34,467 nucleotides of DNA from Rostrohypoxylon terebratum (lineage: Eukaryota; Ascomycota; Sordariomycetes; Xylariales; Hypoxylaceae). Within the stretch, counting starts at the first letter, position 1. Each line of letters begins with the position of its first letter. Of the stretch, positions 1 to 10,600 are shown piece by piece. The stretch covers positions 1 to 34,467 of the forward strand of contig MU386045.1 in assembly GCA_022497145.1 (NCBI GenBank). Reading direction: 5' to 3'. Position numbers and translations under genes: made by a program. The notes below the pieces were generated by a model. It was not told where the DNA came from, searched no databases, and saw only the letters and a program-made list of their open reading frames with translations.

Positions 1-199
1 TTGGAGACAGTTCGTGTATATACTGTTTCAGATACAATTCAAGATTGTACCTTCCAGTGTACTGAATACAGGCATATGATGCCTGCATTCAACACGAACC
101 GCTACCAAAGCCTAGTACCTAACTTGACTTTCTAATATACATGACGATAGTCATAACCTGTGTCTATTTCAACATGATTAGCCTATCATCCATCATCTC

Positions 200-1755
200 T
201 TACCCGGTTTCGTCGAGCCTGCGACGTTCTGACTCATCCTCCTCAACCACGTCCGTTCTGTCGTCGGCGTCTCTGTCCCGCTTCTGGGGCTGCGTATCTG
301 CGTCGTATAGCAGACTGAATACCCTTGTCTTTATGGCTTGGTCTGTCTCCCTCTCTACGCCGCGGTCGCCCCTATTCGTGACGCGATCGTGGACGACCTC
401 TGCCAATTCGGCTAGACCTGGCCGCACGTTATTTTCCAGCGACGTGCCCCTATATACTAGATAAAGCAAGTCCTCGTCTATCCCTGCATTTACGAGCTCG
501 TTGTGACGCTTATATATCGCGCTCGCGAAAGTGTTGAAGGTTACTCCGCCGATGGTGACGGTGACTCTCTTAAACGCTTTCGTATCTAGCAATATGAGAT
601 ATACCATAATCTGCGATAAAAGTTAGTAACGGGCGGAAAAGGGAGTGCTCGAGCCCTTTCCAATGCGTCGTTAAGGGGTATGACTTACCCGAGATATTTC
701 TCCGACGTTTATCTGCGAGGCGTTACGATTGAAGGGCTCCCTATCATAGAATAGTAAGTATCGGATATTCAAACATGGTTCGCGTAGAGTTCTGGTCTAT
801 CCAACACTTACTCGTTGCTATCTATGGTATCTGCTTCGCCGAAGTCGATGATCTTTAGCATCGGGGTCACGTTGTGCTCAGGGGTGTTGTCGGCTGACAT
901 GTCTCCGAGGACGACGTTGTGGCTGCCTAGATCCTGGTGAGCTAAAGGTCCCGGTTCTATCGACTTCAGGGCGTCGAAGTTGGTTGTTTTGAGATCGATA
1001 TTCTTGTTGTAGTAACCCATATCTATACATCCTCTGATCACTAGTATTTTTATAATGATTAGCTTCACATCATAGCTTGACCCCGAGAGGGAGGGGGTTG
1101 GTCCCTGATTTGGGAGGAGCTTGGACAATCCTGTTCAAAACTTGACTTACAACACATGAATAGCCTCCACAGCAGGCGGTTCGGCATAGGCTCGCCTGCG
1201 TAGTGTTCGGCGTGTCTTTCAACAAACCTTTCCAATCCGCCGTTTTCGGCATATTCCATGAAGAGCCAAGTTCGCATTCGATGATGGATGATATCTTCGA
1301 ACTTTTGAGACAACGGATCGTTGAGCAGATCTACCAATTTGATTATATGAGGACAATTACGGAGCCTCTTTTTTATGAATACCTATTAGTTAACATTTGA
1401 CGAAAGCCAAAGATCATATCAGAAGGGATCTCTAAGGGTATAGGTGTATACGAACGCGTAACCACAGCTTCTCTCCCTCCAGAGACTCCACTTCGGGAGG
1501 AAGATAATCATGTTCTTGGCCCCATTCTTCGTCCCACGACTTGTTACCTCCGAGGTCGACGTCGATGGGGACTATCTTAACGGCTAACGTCCTTACCTTC
1601 CCTTCGACTTGCTGGAAGACTTTATAGACAATGCCGTTAGCACCGGCACCTAGCTTGCCTCCCCATTTGAATAGGGGAGCCCGGTCAAAGTAGGTCCTGA
1701 GTCTATCTGTGACAACCTGCTCTCCGCCGTCTGCATAATAATTCTTTACCGACAT
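200..1755 (-). CDS. Protein-kinase-like protein, five exons (407 aa)
   Basis: Exons on the minus strand are 1755-1456, 1382-1151, 1040-812, 740-689 and 610-200; the joined length is 1224 nt with consistent phases. Donors are GTTCGT, GTAAGT, GTAAGT and GTAAGT. The protein has a glycine-rich loop (LGAGANGIV, residues about 35-43), a beta-3 lysine (AVKIV, K60), an HQD catalytic loop in place of HRD (212-214, with N219) and DFG (243-245). I see no clear APE motif after DFG; the sequence runs through a short exon into a hydrophobic helix (MVYLILLDTKAF). The C-terminus is charged (KRDRDADDRTDVVEEDE). All main catalytic residues are present, so activity is possible. It looks like one of the divergent lineage-specific fungal kinases rather than a conserved signalling kinase. 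Substrate and pathway are unknown. Confidence is high for the kinase fold and moderate for the exact splice sites. Confidence 0.72.
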
Positions 1756-3407
1756 TGTGTTGGTTTACTACTAGGTATGGATTTTCAGGTAACTCACAGA
1801 AGGATTATCGTGCTTAGTGTCACTTTATATATCTAGGTTAGGAACTGAATATTCAATGATCGCTAGACGTCAAACGTCGTCGAGCCTCGACCAACCTCTC
1901 GAACTACGAGAAGCTTTTTCATTCGAAATATATAATACAGTTGGCTCGATTGAATGTATTATCCTTCTTCCATCAATGGGTTTGTTTGCCCTTTACGACA
2001 ATGGGTTTCAGGATTTCACAATAAACCTTTGATACTTACCTGGGTATATATACCTTTGAACTTGACAAGCTTTCAATGAGATTGTACCTATGTCCACGAA
2101 ATTGAGTCCTTGACCAAACTTTCCTCTGCTGTTGCTAACCTAGGTTATATGTTTTTTTTTCAATACAAGTGGTAATATCATTCATATCACTGAGTTATAT
2201 ACTACACATACCAGCACGTTGGTACTCGTGATAGCACCTATCTCTCCAAACATGAGGAACTTTGGGTTGACTGGAGTTGAAAGGACGCTGGGCTACAAAA
2301 GATCCATGGTGCCGAATGAAGGATAATCAAGTCATTCGATTGAAAAATGTAAAATCAGAAGTTTGTGATATTGGAGACTGGAGACAATAGATGTTATGGT
2401 TATTCTAATTATTCTAATGATGGTAATCGCCCTGATAGATTAGTAACACAGAAGTCAAATAAAGAAGTTGAGATAATAAAATTTTCACGCAGGTTTAGAA
2501 AGAGCACTGGAAATCTCTACAGATGATCTCCAGTGGTAACTTCCTGCCCAAGAGGTATTAGATACTAGGTTACTGGGTACCTAGGTACGTACGTACGTAC
2601 TTAGGTTAGGTAGGCAGGTACATATGTAGGTAATCTCTACTCGATCTCCCAACCTACGAGCAACGCACGGGCTTGTGATGCCTCTCGGTGCTTCCGGTAC
2701 TACACATGTACACTTTAACTAGAAAGACGGGCAGCGATTGCTACAATACTGGAATGGAATCACATTGTCGAAGGCACGAGGAAGTCGCCAGCCAGTGTTA
2801 GTAAGTACTTAACCTAGTTTATACTGTTTAAGACCCTTCAAGGTTCTATCTCGTCACCCATCGCCACTCTTAACACACGCATAGCACCTGCCTCTAAGTT
2901 GGTTGATAGGTATATGACTACAAAGTCGTCACGATGTGAAATCAATGTGATTGGTCGTCTTAGCAAAAATGTGCGGCTTCCTCCTGCCTTGTTTATCGTC
3001 GGGATATGGATTTCCATAACCATACCTTAGGTAGGTATGTATTTCAACGTACGAATATACCTCTCGATATTTTCAAGCTAAACATGTACCAAATACCATC
3101 CGTCTATTCAGATTAGCATGGTATTTTCCTACAGACCTACCTGGATTACCTATCCTCGTTTTGACTTGTACCTTCATACCTTCACCTTCACCTTCACATT
3201 TCTACAAAGAGCGCTTCGTCGCGCGATAACATCTTAATAGTAAGAAACACAATATTCATTTCTCCCATTTGTGAACCAGACAGACTAACCGGTGCGTCAG
3301 AGTACACCACTCGTCGCCACTCCGATTTTAACGACATCCGGCCATCGGCCATCGGCGGAGCAACATCTTCACGATCCTCTTACAACGCGTCTGGTTTGCT
3401 CCTCGTC
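1756..3407. other. Intergenic, no convincing gene
   Basis: This is the 1.65-kb divergent gap between the kinase-like gene and the cysteine-rich gene. It is AT-rich and carries GTAC/TAGG-type simple sequence around 2575-2635, including a CCTAGG palindrome and GTACGTACGTAC, and a short CTTCAC repeat near 3170-3197. A 61-codon open frame on the minus strand (2838-3023) has no recognisable motif and I do not call it a gene. Promoters of both flanking genes must lie here, but no specific element can be assigned. Confidence 0.6.
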
Positions 3408-3983
3408 ATGGCCTCCACCTACGCCCGCGAGGCTGACAAGGCTGCCGAGGAGTCGGGGTTCGAGCTTGTCCGAGGTAGTCTCAAGGTCGATGTTCTCAAG
3501 AGAGCAGTCATCAGCGCTGCTCCCCTCAACCCATGCGCGTGTGGCAAGTATCAGTACTTTAGTCAGAAGTGCGGCCATCCTTACAAGAGCGTTCACCTGA
3601 AGTGTGGCAAGATGACTTCCGCCAAGACGGGCAGGCCTGTCCTCTGTCCCGCAGGACGCCAGCGAGTCGTCAATGTCGAGACTGCTGTAGTTCCGTACTA
3701 CTGTCAGTCATGCCGTCAATCCGGTGTGCGATGGACAAGAGACCTTCCGGACGACCAGGGTCCCGCCCACCCCGATCACGCCGACCACGCCGACCATGCC
3801 GAATATCAGGGCCAACCTACCACTTCCGCAGATCAACAACAAGAGCAGATCGAAGCCACGTCTACTTATCCAGACCTACAGCTACAGCCGCTCAACGCTA
3901 CCTTGCACCGCGGTCGAGACGAGAAGGAAAATGAGAGAGAGCTCGTGAATGCGGGTGAGGATGGCGATGAGTTTCAGGATTAG
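3408..3983 (+). CDS. Unrecognised cysteine-rich protein, possible zinc binder (191 aa)
   Basis: This is a single-exon frame. I chose the ATG at 3408 because it has a good context (CGTCATGGCC) and the frame upstream lacks another ATG. Residues 40-110 carry a cluster of cysteines: a CxCG motif, then a CGH about 12 residues on, then CG, a single C, and a final CxxC (YYCQSCRQ). This spacing suggests one or two metal-binding knuckles. The N-terminal 35 residues are charged and probably helical. The C-terminal half is low complexity: DHA-type repeats (HPDHADHADHAEY), Gln-rich stretches and an acidic end (NAGEDGDEFQD). There is no signal peptide or membrane segment. I do not recognise the family. 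It could be a nuclear or cytosolic lineage-specific protein. The coding-like composition and intact frame support a real gene. Confidence 0.6.
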   Translation: MASTYAREADKAAEESGFELVRGSLKVDVLKRAVISAAPLNPCACGKYQYFSQKCGHPYKSVHLKCGKMTSAKTGRPVLCPAGRQRVVNVETAVVPYYCQSCRQSGVRWTRDLPDDQGPAHPDHADHADHAEYQGQPTTSADQQQEQIEATSTYPDLQLQPLNATLHRGRDEKENERELVNAGEDGDEFQD

Positions 3984-4644
3984 GATTAAAAAGATTGGGC
4001 GATATCGCACTCAGTACTCAGTATTGGATTCGAGATATCTATGTTGCATTACCTAGCACGGTATTCCGCGAATCATCGATCCTGTATATTGAGCTGGATA
4101 AACAACAGTCGGTACTACAACAGTCGGTACAAAACTCGCTGAGGTATTGGTACTGACCACTTCACCATGGTTATGGGTCCTCTTCCCTGATATATAGCCG
4201 TTATGAAATAGGTAGTCTATGCTTACGGAATGAACTGGTAGAGTGTGTAAAGTGTAAAGTGTAAAGTGTAGTTGAACACCCAGACTTGGGCTAAGCCGTA
4301 ATTGAGAGGTACCTAGGTACCTCTATATATTATATAAGCATTTCGTGCCTATCCCTTCGGCCCTTGTGGAGTGACGTAATACCCCTCAATAGATCGGACA
4401 CTGCATGCAGTACCTTCACATGGATGCGCTACTAGGCAGCTAGGTACCCACATCCCATATGTCCCATTGTCCCTACCTAGTAGGTCCTATGTTGCAGTGA
4501 ATACTGTACCTATCTAGTAGTACACATTCTATCATCTACAACCTTGAATACTCTACCTACAATTCTCTACCTACATACCTACCTGCCTAGGTACTTACCA
4601 AGATTCAATTGAGAACACGACCTTCAAATTCGAGGTCTGCATCT
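3984..4644. other. Intergenic with repeats and a 20-bp palindrome
   Basis: The gap between two genes on the same strand holds a direct repeat ACAACAGTCGGTAC (about 4107-4133), a GTAAAGT tandem run (4247-4270), a perfect 20-bp palindrome AGAGGTACCTAGGTACCTCT at 4305-4324 followed at once by a TATATATTATATAA stretch, and TACCTACC-type simple sequence (4550-4600). No gene is evident. Confidence 0.6.
4305..4324. repeat. Perfect 20-bp palindrome centred on CCTAGG
   Basis: The sequence AGAGGTACCTAGGTACCTCT equals its own reverse complement. A TATA-like AT stretch follows at 4325-4338. It lies about 320 bp upstream of the Nudix gene's first ATG. It is the longest exact example I found of the ACCTAGGT-type palindromes scattered through this window. 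A function is not shown. Confidence 0.8.
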
Positions 4645-5382
4645 ATGAAACAAGTCTACTTCAGACCATCGCCTACTCGTTTTCGACATTGGACGACAGC
4701 TTTAAGTCCGTGGCCGCCTCGATCCTCGTCTCGCAGATACTATCGGTTCTCGAAGATGTCGCACCAAAAGACTCAGGAACCGGTCATCAACAAGATCTCG
4801 GAATTGCCCGTCGATCAGGCCAAGTGGGTGACGCTCAAGAAGATCGAGTATACCGACCAGGTTGGCAAGCAGCGCACCTGGGAGGTAGCAACACGGAAGA
4901 CGCGCGGAAAAGCGGGTGTCGATGCCGTCGCCATGGGCAACATTCTCCTACACCCGTCGCGCCCGGCTTCCACCATGCTCGTCATCCAGTACCGCCCCCC
5001 GCTAGACTCGTACACCGTGGAGTGGCCCGCGGGCCTCATCGACGCCGAGGAGACGGCGGAGCAGGCGGCTGTGCGCGAGTTCAAGGAAGAGACGGGTTAC
5101 GAGTGCAGCGTGTTGAGCATCAGTCCCGTCCAGGCGGCAGACCCAGGCATGAGCGACGCTAACATGCAATTGGTCATGGTCGAGGTGCAGCTGCGGGAGG
5201 GCGACGAGGAGCCCGAGCAACGACTAGACGACGGCGAACATATACAGCGCGTCGTCGTGCCTCTGAGCGAGCTATACGATCGCCTAGTCGAGTATTCTAA
5301 GCAGGATCGCACGGTCATCGCTGCTAAGCTGTTCCATTTCGCCGCCGGTATGAAATTCGCTCAGACGCAAAAATACTTGTAG
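4645..5382 (+). CDS. YSA1: ADP-sugar pyrophosphatase, Nudix hydrolase (YSA1/NUDT5 type)
   Basis: This enzyme hydrolyses ADP-ribose and related ADP-sugars to AMP plus the sugar phosphate. The Nudix box GX5EX7REUXEEXGU is complete at about residues 130-152 (GLIDAEETAEQAAVREFKEE then TGYE). The NUDT5-like landmarks KWVTLKKIEYTD, QYRPPLDSYTVEWPAGLID and DPGMSDANMQLV are also present. The core starts at a second methionine (ATG at 4756, MSHQ), which matches the usual family start. The ATG at 4645 adds 37 residues rich in Arg, Ser and aromatics with no acidic residue (MKQVYFRPSPTRF...RRYYRFSK), which resembles a mitochondrial presequence. Two products, one mitochondrial and one cytosolic, are therefore possible. 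The gene is a single exon of 245 aa from 4645 (208 aa from 4756). The function is confident; the start is not. Confidence 0.88.
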   Translation: MKQVYFRPSPTRFRHWTTALSPWPPRSSSRRYYRFSKMSHQKTQEPVINKISELPVDQAKWVTLKKIEYTDQVGKQRTWEVATRKTRGKAGVDAVAMGNILLHPSRPASTMLVIQYRPPLDSYTVEWPAGLIDAEETAEQAAVREFKEETGYECSVLSISPVQAADPGMSDANMQLVMVEVQLREGDEEPEQRLDDGEHIQRVVVPLSELYDRLVEYSKQDRTVIAAKLFHFAAGMKFAQTQKYL

Positions 5383-6321
5383 GGTTAGGACCAGGTAATG
5401 AGTCTGTAAGATTCACCACGCGACGATATCGGCACGTTTGTACGTATTTTAGCGCGTAATACCTAGTGCAAGAAACCCTGAAGCATGGTAAAAAAAAAAA
5501 ATCACGATAATTGAGATCGTATCTACGCGCCTTGCGTGCGTCGGTTGCATTTGCGTTTGCGGTATTATTTTCATACTCGACGTCGAAGTTTAGGGATGGT
5601 CCTGAATACACTAGCCTCTAGGTAGCCCTAGCATCCGTGTTCAGTGCCCAGGGTGTCAAGTTCTGAGGCTAGGTATGCCCTGGTAGGGCGAAAAGAGGGC
5701 GTCGGGGCCGCTAAGAAAGGTAGGACGGTCTGGACGGTCTACATATCATACTAGGTAGGTATGTACAATACATAGTACAACACTACCTATTAGCCACCGT
5801 AACCCCTGAAGTGACCACCCGATGGCTTGGTGAGTAATTGTCATTTCCACCAGTCAGCTCCATCCTCGCCAAAACGTGTGCCAAGTACGAAGTAGTACTA
5901 CTTTACCTATTCGGCGTCGTGCCGCAATCGCAATAATAATCGACTTTCCAAATCAAGACACTCGAGAAATTACATAATGGTATTCTGCTTTTTCTCTCTC
6001 AACTTTCGAGATAGCTAGGGAGATAGCTTTGCAAGACGATCCGGGATAACCCCCATATGTGATCTTTAGCGTGATGGGAACCGTGAGGCGGTGTTCGAAT
6101 CCTTTTCCGACTAATGAGCCTTGACGGTTGCTATCACGTGGATGAGTAGGAGGTCGTCACCTTCGACGTTGATAAATACCCTGTGACCCGGCGATCCAGG
6201 CATGCCGACCTGGCAACGAGGACCGAACGTCACCCTGGTCGCTTTTCTTGTTTGCTGCACATTCGTCGCCTTGTCGCTCTTTTTAGGCTTCGTACCAGCC
6301 AAACCGACCCGGCTAGCCACG
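5383..6321. other. Intergenic, no gene seen
   Basis: This is 0.94 kb between the Nudix gene and the phosphatase. It has a short A run at about 5489-5500 and TAGGTAGGTA simple sequence near 5750-5765. The segment 6202-6321 is an in-frame upstream extension of the phosphatase frame, beginning with another ATG at 6202. A TTCGAATCC box near 6092 looks like a tRNA B box, but no cloverleaf forms around it. Confidence 0.55.
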
Positions 6322-8062
6322 ATGCGGTCGTGGGCCTCGCTTCTGATGCCGCTCGGCGCGGCGGTGGCTGCTCAGGACGTCGACCTAGGATGGTATCCTC
6401 CAAGCAACACGTCCGTCAACAATTTGACCGCCGTTCTCGACAGTCAAGGGGTTTACGGGTTTATTTTTAATACTTCGGACACCCCCAAGAGCCAGTACGG
6501 CACGTACAATTGGTGTAACATGCCTCACGTTCGGAAGTCGGAATACGTCAAGCCGGCGGCCGAGTACGAGCTCAGATACGTCGAAGTGGTTCGTATCCCC
6601 TCCCTTTGAGTCATTCTAACACGCTAGCTAAGCGTATCCAGATCCAAAGACACCATAAGCGAACTCCGTACGCGAGCAACGCTTTCCCGGTCGAGTCTTA
6701 CCATTGGGACTGCGATGATCAAGGCCTCTTTTACTACGGAAGTCCCTTCGGGGGCGACAAAAAGCAGCCGTCCCATGGCTTCTGGAAAGGCTACATCTCG
6801 CCCGTCAACCCTTTCACGCCGTCTGGCTGGATCGGGACCTGCCAGTTTCCCCAGATCACCTCTGCCGGGCTTGACGACTCGTGGGTCCACGGTCGAGACC
6901 TGTACGGGGTTTACCACGACTTGCTCAGGTTCCTGCCGGGCAAGGGCGAGGACTGGCGGAGCAAGGTGATGTATCGCGTGACCCAGAACGTGATTACGAG
7001 CCAGGTCGCCGGCATGTTGATCAACGGCATGTGGGGGACTAGCGACTCGGTGCCCTTAATGATCGAAGCCGCCGGAGTCGATAGTCTGGAGCCTCAGTAC
7101 ACCTGCGGTGTGGGAAGCAGCCTGTTTAGCGCGATCAAGTCGTCTTCTAACGCCGCTTGGCAAAATCATCTGAACGCCGCCGCGGGTCTCTATACCACCC
7201 TCGACAACATATCCGGGGTGTCTCCGAGCGACTCCGGCTTCCACGCGAGCTTCGACCATTATTTCGATAACCTTTCCGCGCGGCAGTGTCACGCGAAACC
7301 GTTGCCGTGCAAGCTGGTGGACGGCGTCAACTCTACGACGTGTGTCGATCAGGCGCTCGCCAACTCTGTATATCGCATGGGACAATGGGAGTATTCGCAG
7401 ATGTACCGCGACGCGCCCACGTCGCTCGCCGCGTCTGTTACCTCGTACGGCGTGTGGATTGCCGAGCTGAGCCAGCATCTGCGAGATGCGGTAGCCAACA
7501 AGGGAGGCCCTATCTATTTCCACAACGTCGCGCACGACGGGTCTCTTAGCCGAGTGCTAAGCATACTACAGGTTGACGTCATGGTGGTCAGTACATGATT
7601 TTCTTGTATTACTCAAGCGCATAAGATACTGGGCTCGAGGGAAGAGGTCTTTTCCCTCGAAAGCTCTGCGACGCTCCAGATCGTGAGCATATGTCGCGAT
7701 ATTTCTTACGTATTTTTATATGAGGTCGCTAACATGGTATTTCATAGTGGCCTGGCATGGGTAGCGAGATAGTGTTCGAGGTATACGAGCGAGCTGGAAA
7801 ACCGTCGCCGTCTTCGACCTCGACCCCGACCCCGAACCAAAGCACCGGCGGCCACATGCGTACGACGCGAGCCAAAGGAGCGGACACCGGCGAATTCTTC
7901 ATCAGAGTCTTGTTCGGAGGCAAGACGCTCAGGTCGTCGAACCCCACCCTTGGGTTGCTCGATATGGTACCGGCGGAGACTCTGCTTGCGTATTTCGACG
8001 GTTTGGTCGGAGCGGGTGCGAGCTTAGTGGCTGGTAAATGCAACGGGACGACACCTGTATAA
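6322..8062 (+). CDS. Secreted histidine acid phosphatase family protein, three exons (508 aa)
   Basis: Exons are 6322-6588, 6642-7586 and 7748-8062, all joined in phase 0. Intron 1 (53 nt) uses donor GTTCGT. Intron 2 (161 nt) uses GTCAGT with a GCTAAC branch site. The first 18 residues (MRSWASLLMPLGAAVAAQ) form a typical signal peptide. The branch-2 histidine phosphatase signature is formed across intron 1: QRHHKRTPY, with the predicted phospho-accepting His at residue 93. The matching HD proton-donor motif is AHDGSLSRVL (His387-Asp388). Many NxS/T sites fit a secreted glycoprotein. The protein lacks an obvious GPI tail. It belongs with fungal acid-phosphatase-like proteins (phytase/PHO superfamily); the substrate is not predictable. 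An upstream in-frame ATG at 6202 would add 40 residues with a second hydrophobic segment. I prefer 6322 because it gives a clean signal peptide. Confidence 0.85.
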
Positions 8063-8124
8063 TATGAGAGTAGGAATGTTACAGGCGATCGGAAAGCCGC
8101 GATGGCATTTATCATATGTCCATA

Positions 8125-9455
8125 TTATCTAATGCTAATCTGTGCCAACTGCCTCTCTACATCATTCCACCTACCTGCTCGCATGGGATCTAGTGTTCGG
8201 ACTTTGGCTAGCCACTTGCCAGGGTCTTCGATTTTTATGTTCTCGCCGCCTTCTTCTCCCAGCCGTTTCAGGGCAAGGGTATATTCGAGCAGAGACTCGT
8301 AGATCCATTTCACGTCTTCGTAATCCTCTAAAAGGTCCTTTATCTGATCGATCTCCTCCCTCACGTAAGTCGTCCGTTCGGCAATCGTTAGAGCCGGCGC
8401 TATAGTATGTTCGCTGGCACAATTGACGATTTGCGACACCATGTATTGGTGGTAGTACCACAGGCTCTGGTCTTCCGGGCCGACGTTGAGAGCGTCCCGG
8501 ACGAAACTGAGCTCCTCCTCGAGAAATGCTTTCCTCGCTGCGTCGTCCGCACCGCGTTCCTCTAGCAGCCGTAGTAATAGCTGGCTTCGGTTATGCCAGG
8601 CTGAGAAGTTAGATAGGTCGTGGGAGATCTTGCCAGTGGTGTATGCGAACTCATCCTCGGCCATGCTCTTCCCGTCGAGGGATGGGCTCTCTAGCGCGGC
8701 TACCACGTACCGCCTATAACCCCAGGCGTGGAAATTACGCCGATCCTTTGTCAGCATCTTAGATGCCAAAGCGAGCTCGGCTTCCCAGATGTTGCGGGCG
8801 GCCGCGACGGGTAGTCGTACGATAGCTTGTTCGAGAAGCCACTTGCGATATTTCCAAATCCAGTAACACTTGGGAAATTCGAGAAGGAGAGGAATAGTAA
8901 AAGCGAGCTCAGACTTTATCGTTTCGGTATCATCCCACGAGGTCCCTCTCCCTTTGCCGTCAGCTATAGTACCACTCTTCCCAGCTGTCGGGGAGTCTCG
9001 GCCTTGCGGGGTCGCAACCAAGGACGAAGGTGAGGAGTAGTCTGAAGACGGATTCGTAGTGTCGTTCCGAGAAGTATTCGGTGACTCCTTCGAGAGCGAT
9101 GACCCATCCGAGGGTCCTGATAATAATCCAGAGATTAGACAGCGGCGACGGACGTTCCATATTGTATAATATTCGGGATTTAGGCCGAGTAATTTAGAAG
9201 TGAGTTGGAAAAGGTCGGTATCGTAGTTGTCTGCGGAGGCACGAATGCGAATAGACTCCTCGAGTTGGTGATACTTTTTTATCTTGTCGAAATCTTGCTG
9301 CCTTTGCTCTTCAGTTCGGGCAGTTCGAGATGTGCGAGCCGCGCCGTGCTATCTTGCTACCCGTCAGCCATCTTTCGACATGTGTCAATATGTATCGATA
9401 TGTGTCGGGAGAAGAGGGAACAGAGGGAACTATCGTGGGAACATACACTATCCAT
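8125..9455 (-). CDS. BET4: Geranylgeranyl transferase type-2 alpha subunit (Rab GGTase), two exons
   Basis: This is the alpha subunit of the enzyme that geranylgeranylates C-terminal cysteines of Rab GTPases, acting with the beta subunit and Rab escort protein in the cytosol. Exon 1 is only ATG GAT AGT (9455-9447). The intron is 9446-9349 (98 nt, donor GTATGT, acceptor GATAG with a GCTGAC branch site). Exon 2 is 9348-8125. The joined start reads MDSHGAARTSRTARTEEQ, matching the usual fungal BET4 N-terminus as I recall it. Alpha-prenyltransferase repeats are clear: LTSKLLGLNPEYYTIWNVRR, IPLLLEFPKCYWIWKYRKWL, KDRRNFHAWGYRRYV, DLSNFSAWHNRSQLLL and EDQSLWYYHQYMV. The total is about 410 aa, a normal length. 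A Ser/Thr-rich linker (about residues 75-130) separates the first two repeats. The gene is divergent from AMA1, 1.1 kb away. Confidence 0.88.
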
Positions 9456-9832
9456 GTCGGGTGTCTTTGGGATGTACGAGAGAAATGATTTGTTGGTAAT
9501 CGTCAGACGAACCTGGACGAGACATGACATGGCAAGAATACTTGTAAATGAAAGATAGGTGGAAGAAGAAGATGAAAAGATAGATGACGGAAGGTAGTAA
9601 GTACCAAAGTACCTACCTAGAAACGCACCACCGATGACGTGAACCATCGATAAGATAATACCAGGCGCTAAGCGGGTTCTGGACTTTTGCGTAAGTAGCT
9701 TATATTCTGTATAGATGCATTATTACATTATGTATTAATGCATATACTTACTGATATACTAACAAGTTATGTGCTTAATAGTCGTTGGGTCTCTGTTTAA
9801 ACATGTTACTACGATATCTACCTAGTCTTCAT

Positions 9833-9863
<31 letters not shown>

Positions 9864-10600
9864 ACCTTCACCACCATCAGTTACTGTATACGCCTCTCTA
9901 TCCAATCGAACATTAAAACTCTTCGGGTCTCACTCGACTCGTAGGTAGATATCTACTGATTAAATTTGACAGCTCCTATCGCTTGGTATTCAGCTGAACT
10001 CATTTACTTGAATAATAAACCATTTCCACATCCGTGGATAAATCATGTCGCTTTCACATCCCGTCTCAAGCTAAGAATATATATTGAAACCTTGGCTCGA
10101 CGGCCCTTGCATCACATTCAGTCATAATCCCTTCGATGATAACATATATATGAATCGCTTATATTACATGGTAAATCTCAAGGACTCATCAAGCATGAAG
10201 CCACTTGCTTCACCTATCCAAGATCAGTTCCTTACACGTACTTACCTAGGACCGAGGTAGGTTGAAGGTAGGTTGAAGGTAGGTTTACCTCCCGTGGTCA
10301 ACTTCCGTCACGGATAAGGCTTGGATATTCTGAGGAATGGAAACCGCCTCCTTGAAATCAAGCTCAAAATCTTCCACTCTTGCTCGTCCCTTCTTCTAAT
10401 CCATCTCTTCTCTCCTCTTCTCTCTTTCTTCTTCCGCCTGATCTTGGAGGAACGTTGGTATACCCCCAGACACTCAGCTGAGTTTCGTGTCCACTCCGTA
10501 TTAGATGTGGAAGCTCATCGAATCCTACCTACTATTACTCTCCTCCTCTTCGCCTAGACTATGGCATTGATTTATTCCTCTCTTTCTTCTTTTATCAAAC
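9456..10600. other. Divergent BET4-AMA1 intergenic region
   Basis: This 1.1-kb region is shared upstream DNA of BET4 (-) and AMA1 (+). It carries a CTTCAC/CTTTCA hexamer microsatellite (about 9827-9873), tandem GGTAGGTTGAA units (about 10255-10285) and a pyrimidine-rich tract at about 10370-10440 that probably lies in the AMA1 leader. No gene is evident. Confidence 0.55.
9827..9873 (+). repeat. CTTCAC/CTTTCA hexanucleotide microsatellite
   Basis: About eight tandem units of (C)TTCACC or (C)TTTCAC run through 9827-9873. It lies in the BET4-AMA1 intergenic region. Confidence 0.8.

Noticed and set aside
2838..3023. 61-codon minus-strand open frame
   Set aside because: No motif, no splice partner found and no strong coding bias; kept as non-coding.
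6060..6120. tRNA-like B box (GTGTTCGAATCC) with an A-box-like TAGCGTGATGGG upstream
   Set aside because: The T stem does not pair, no acceptor stem forms and the boxes are too close for a tRNA.
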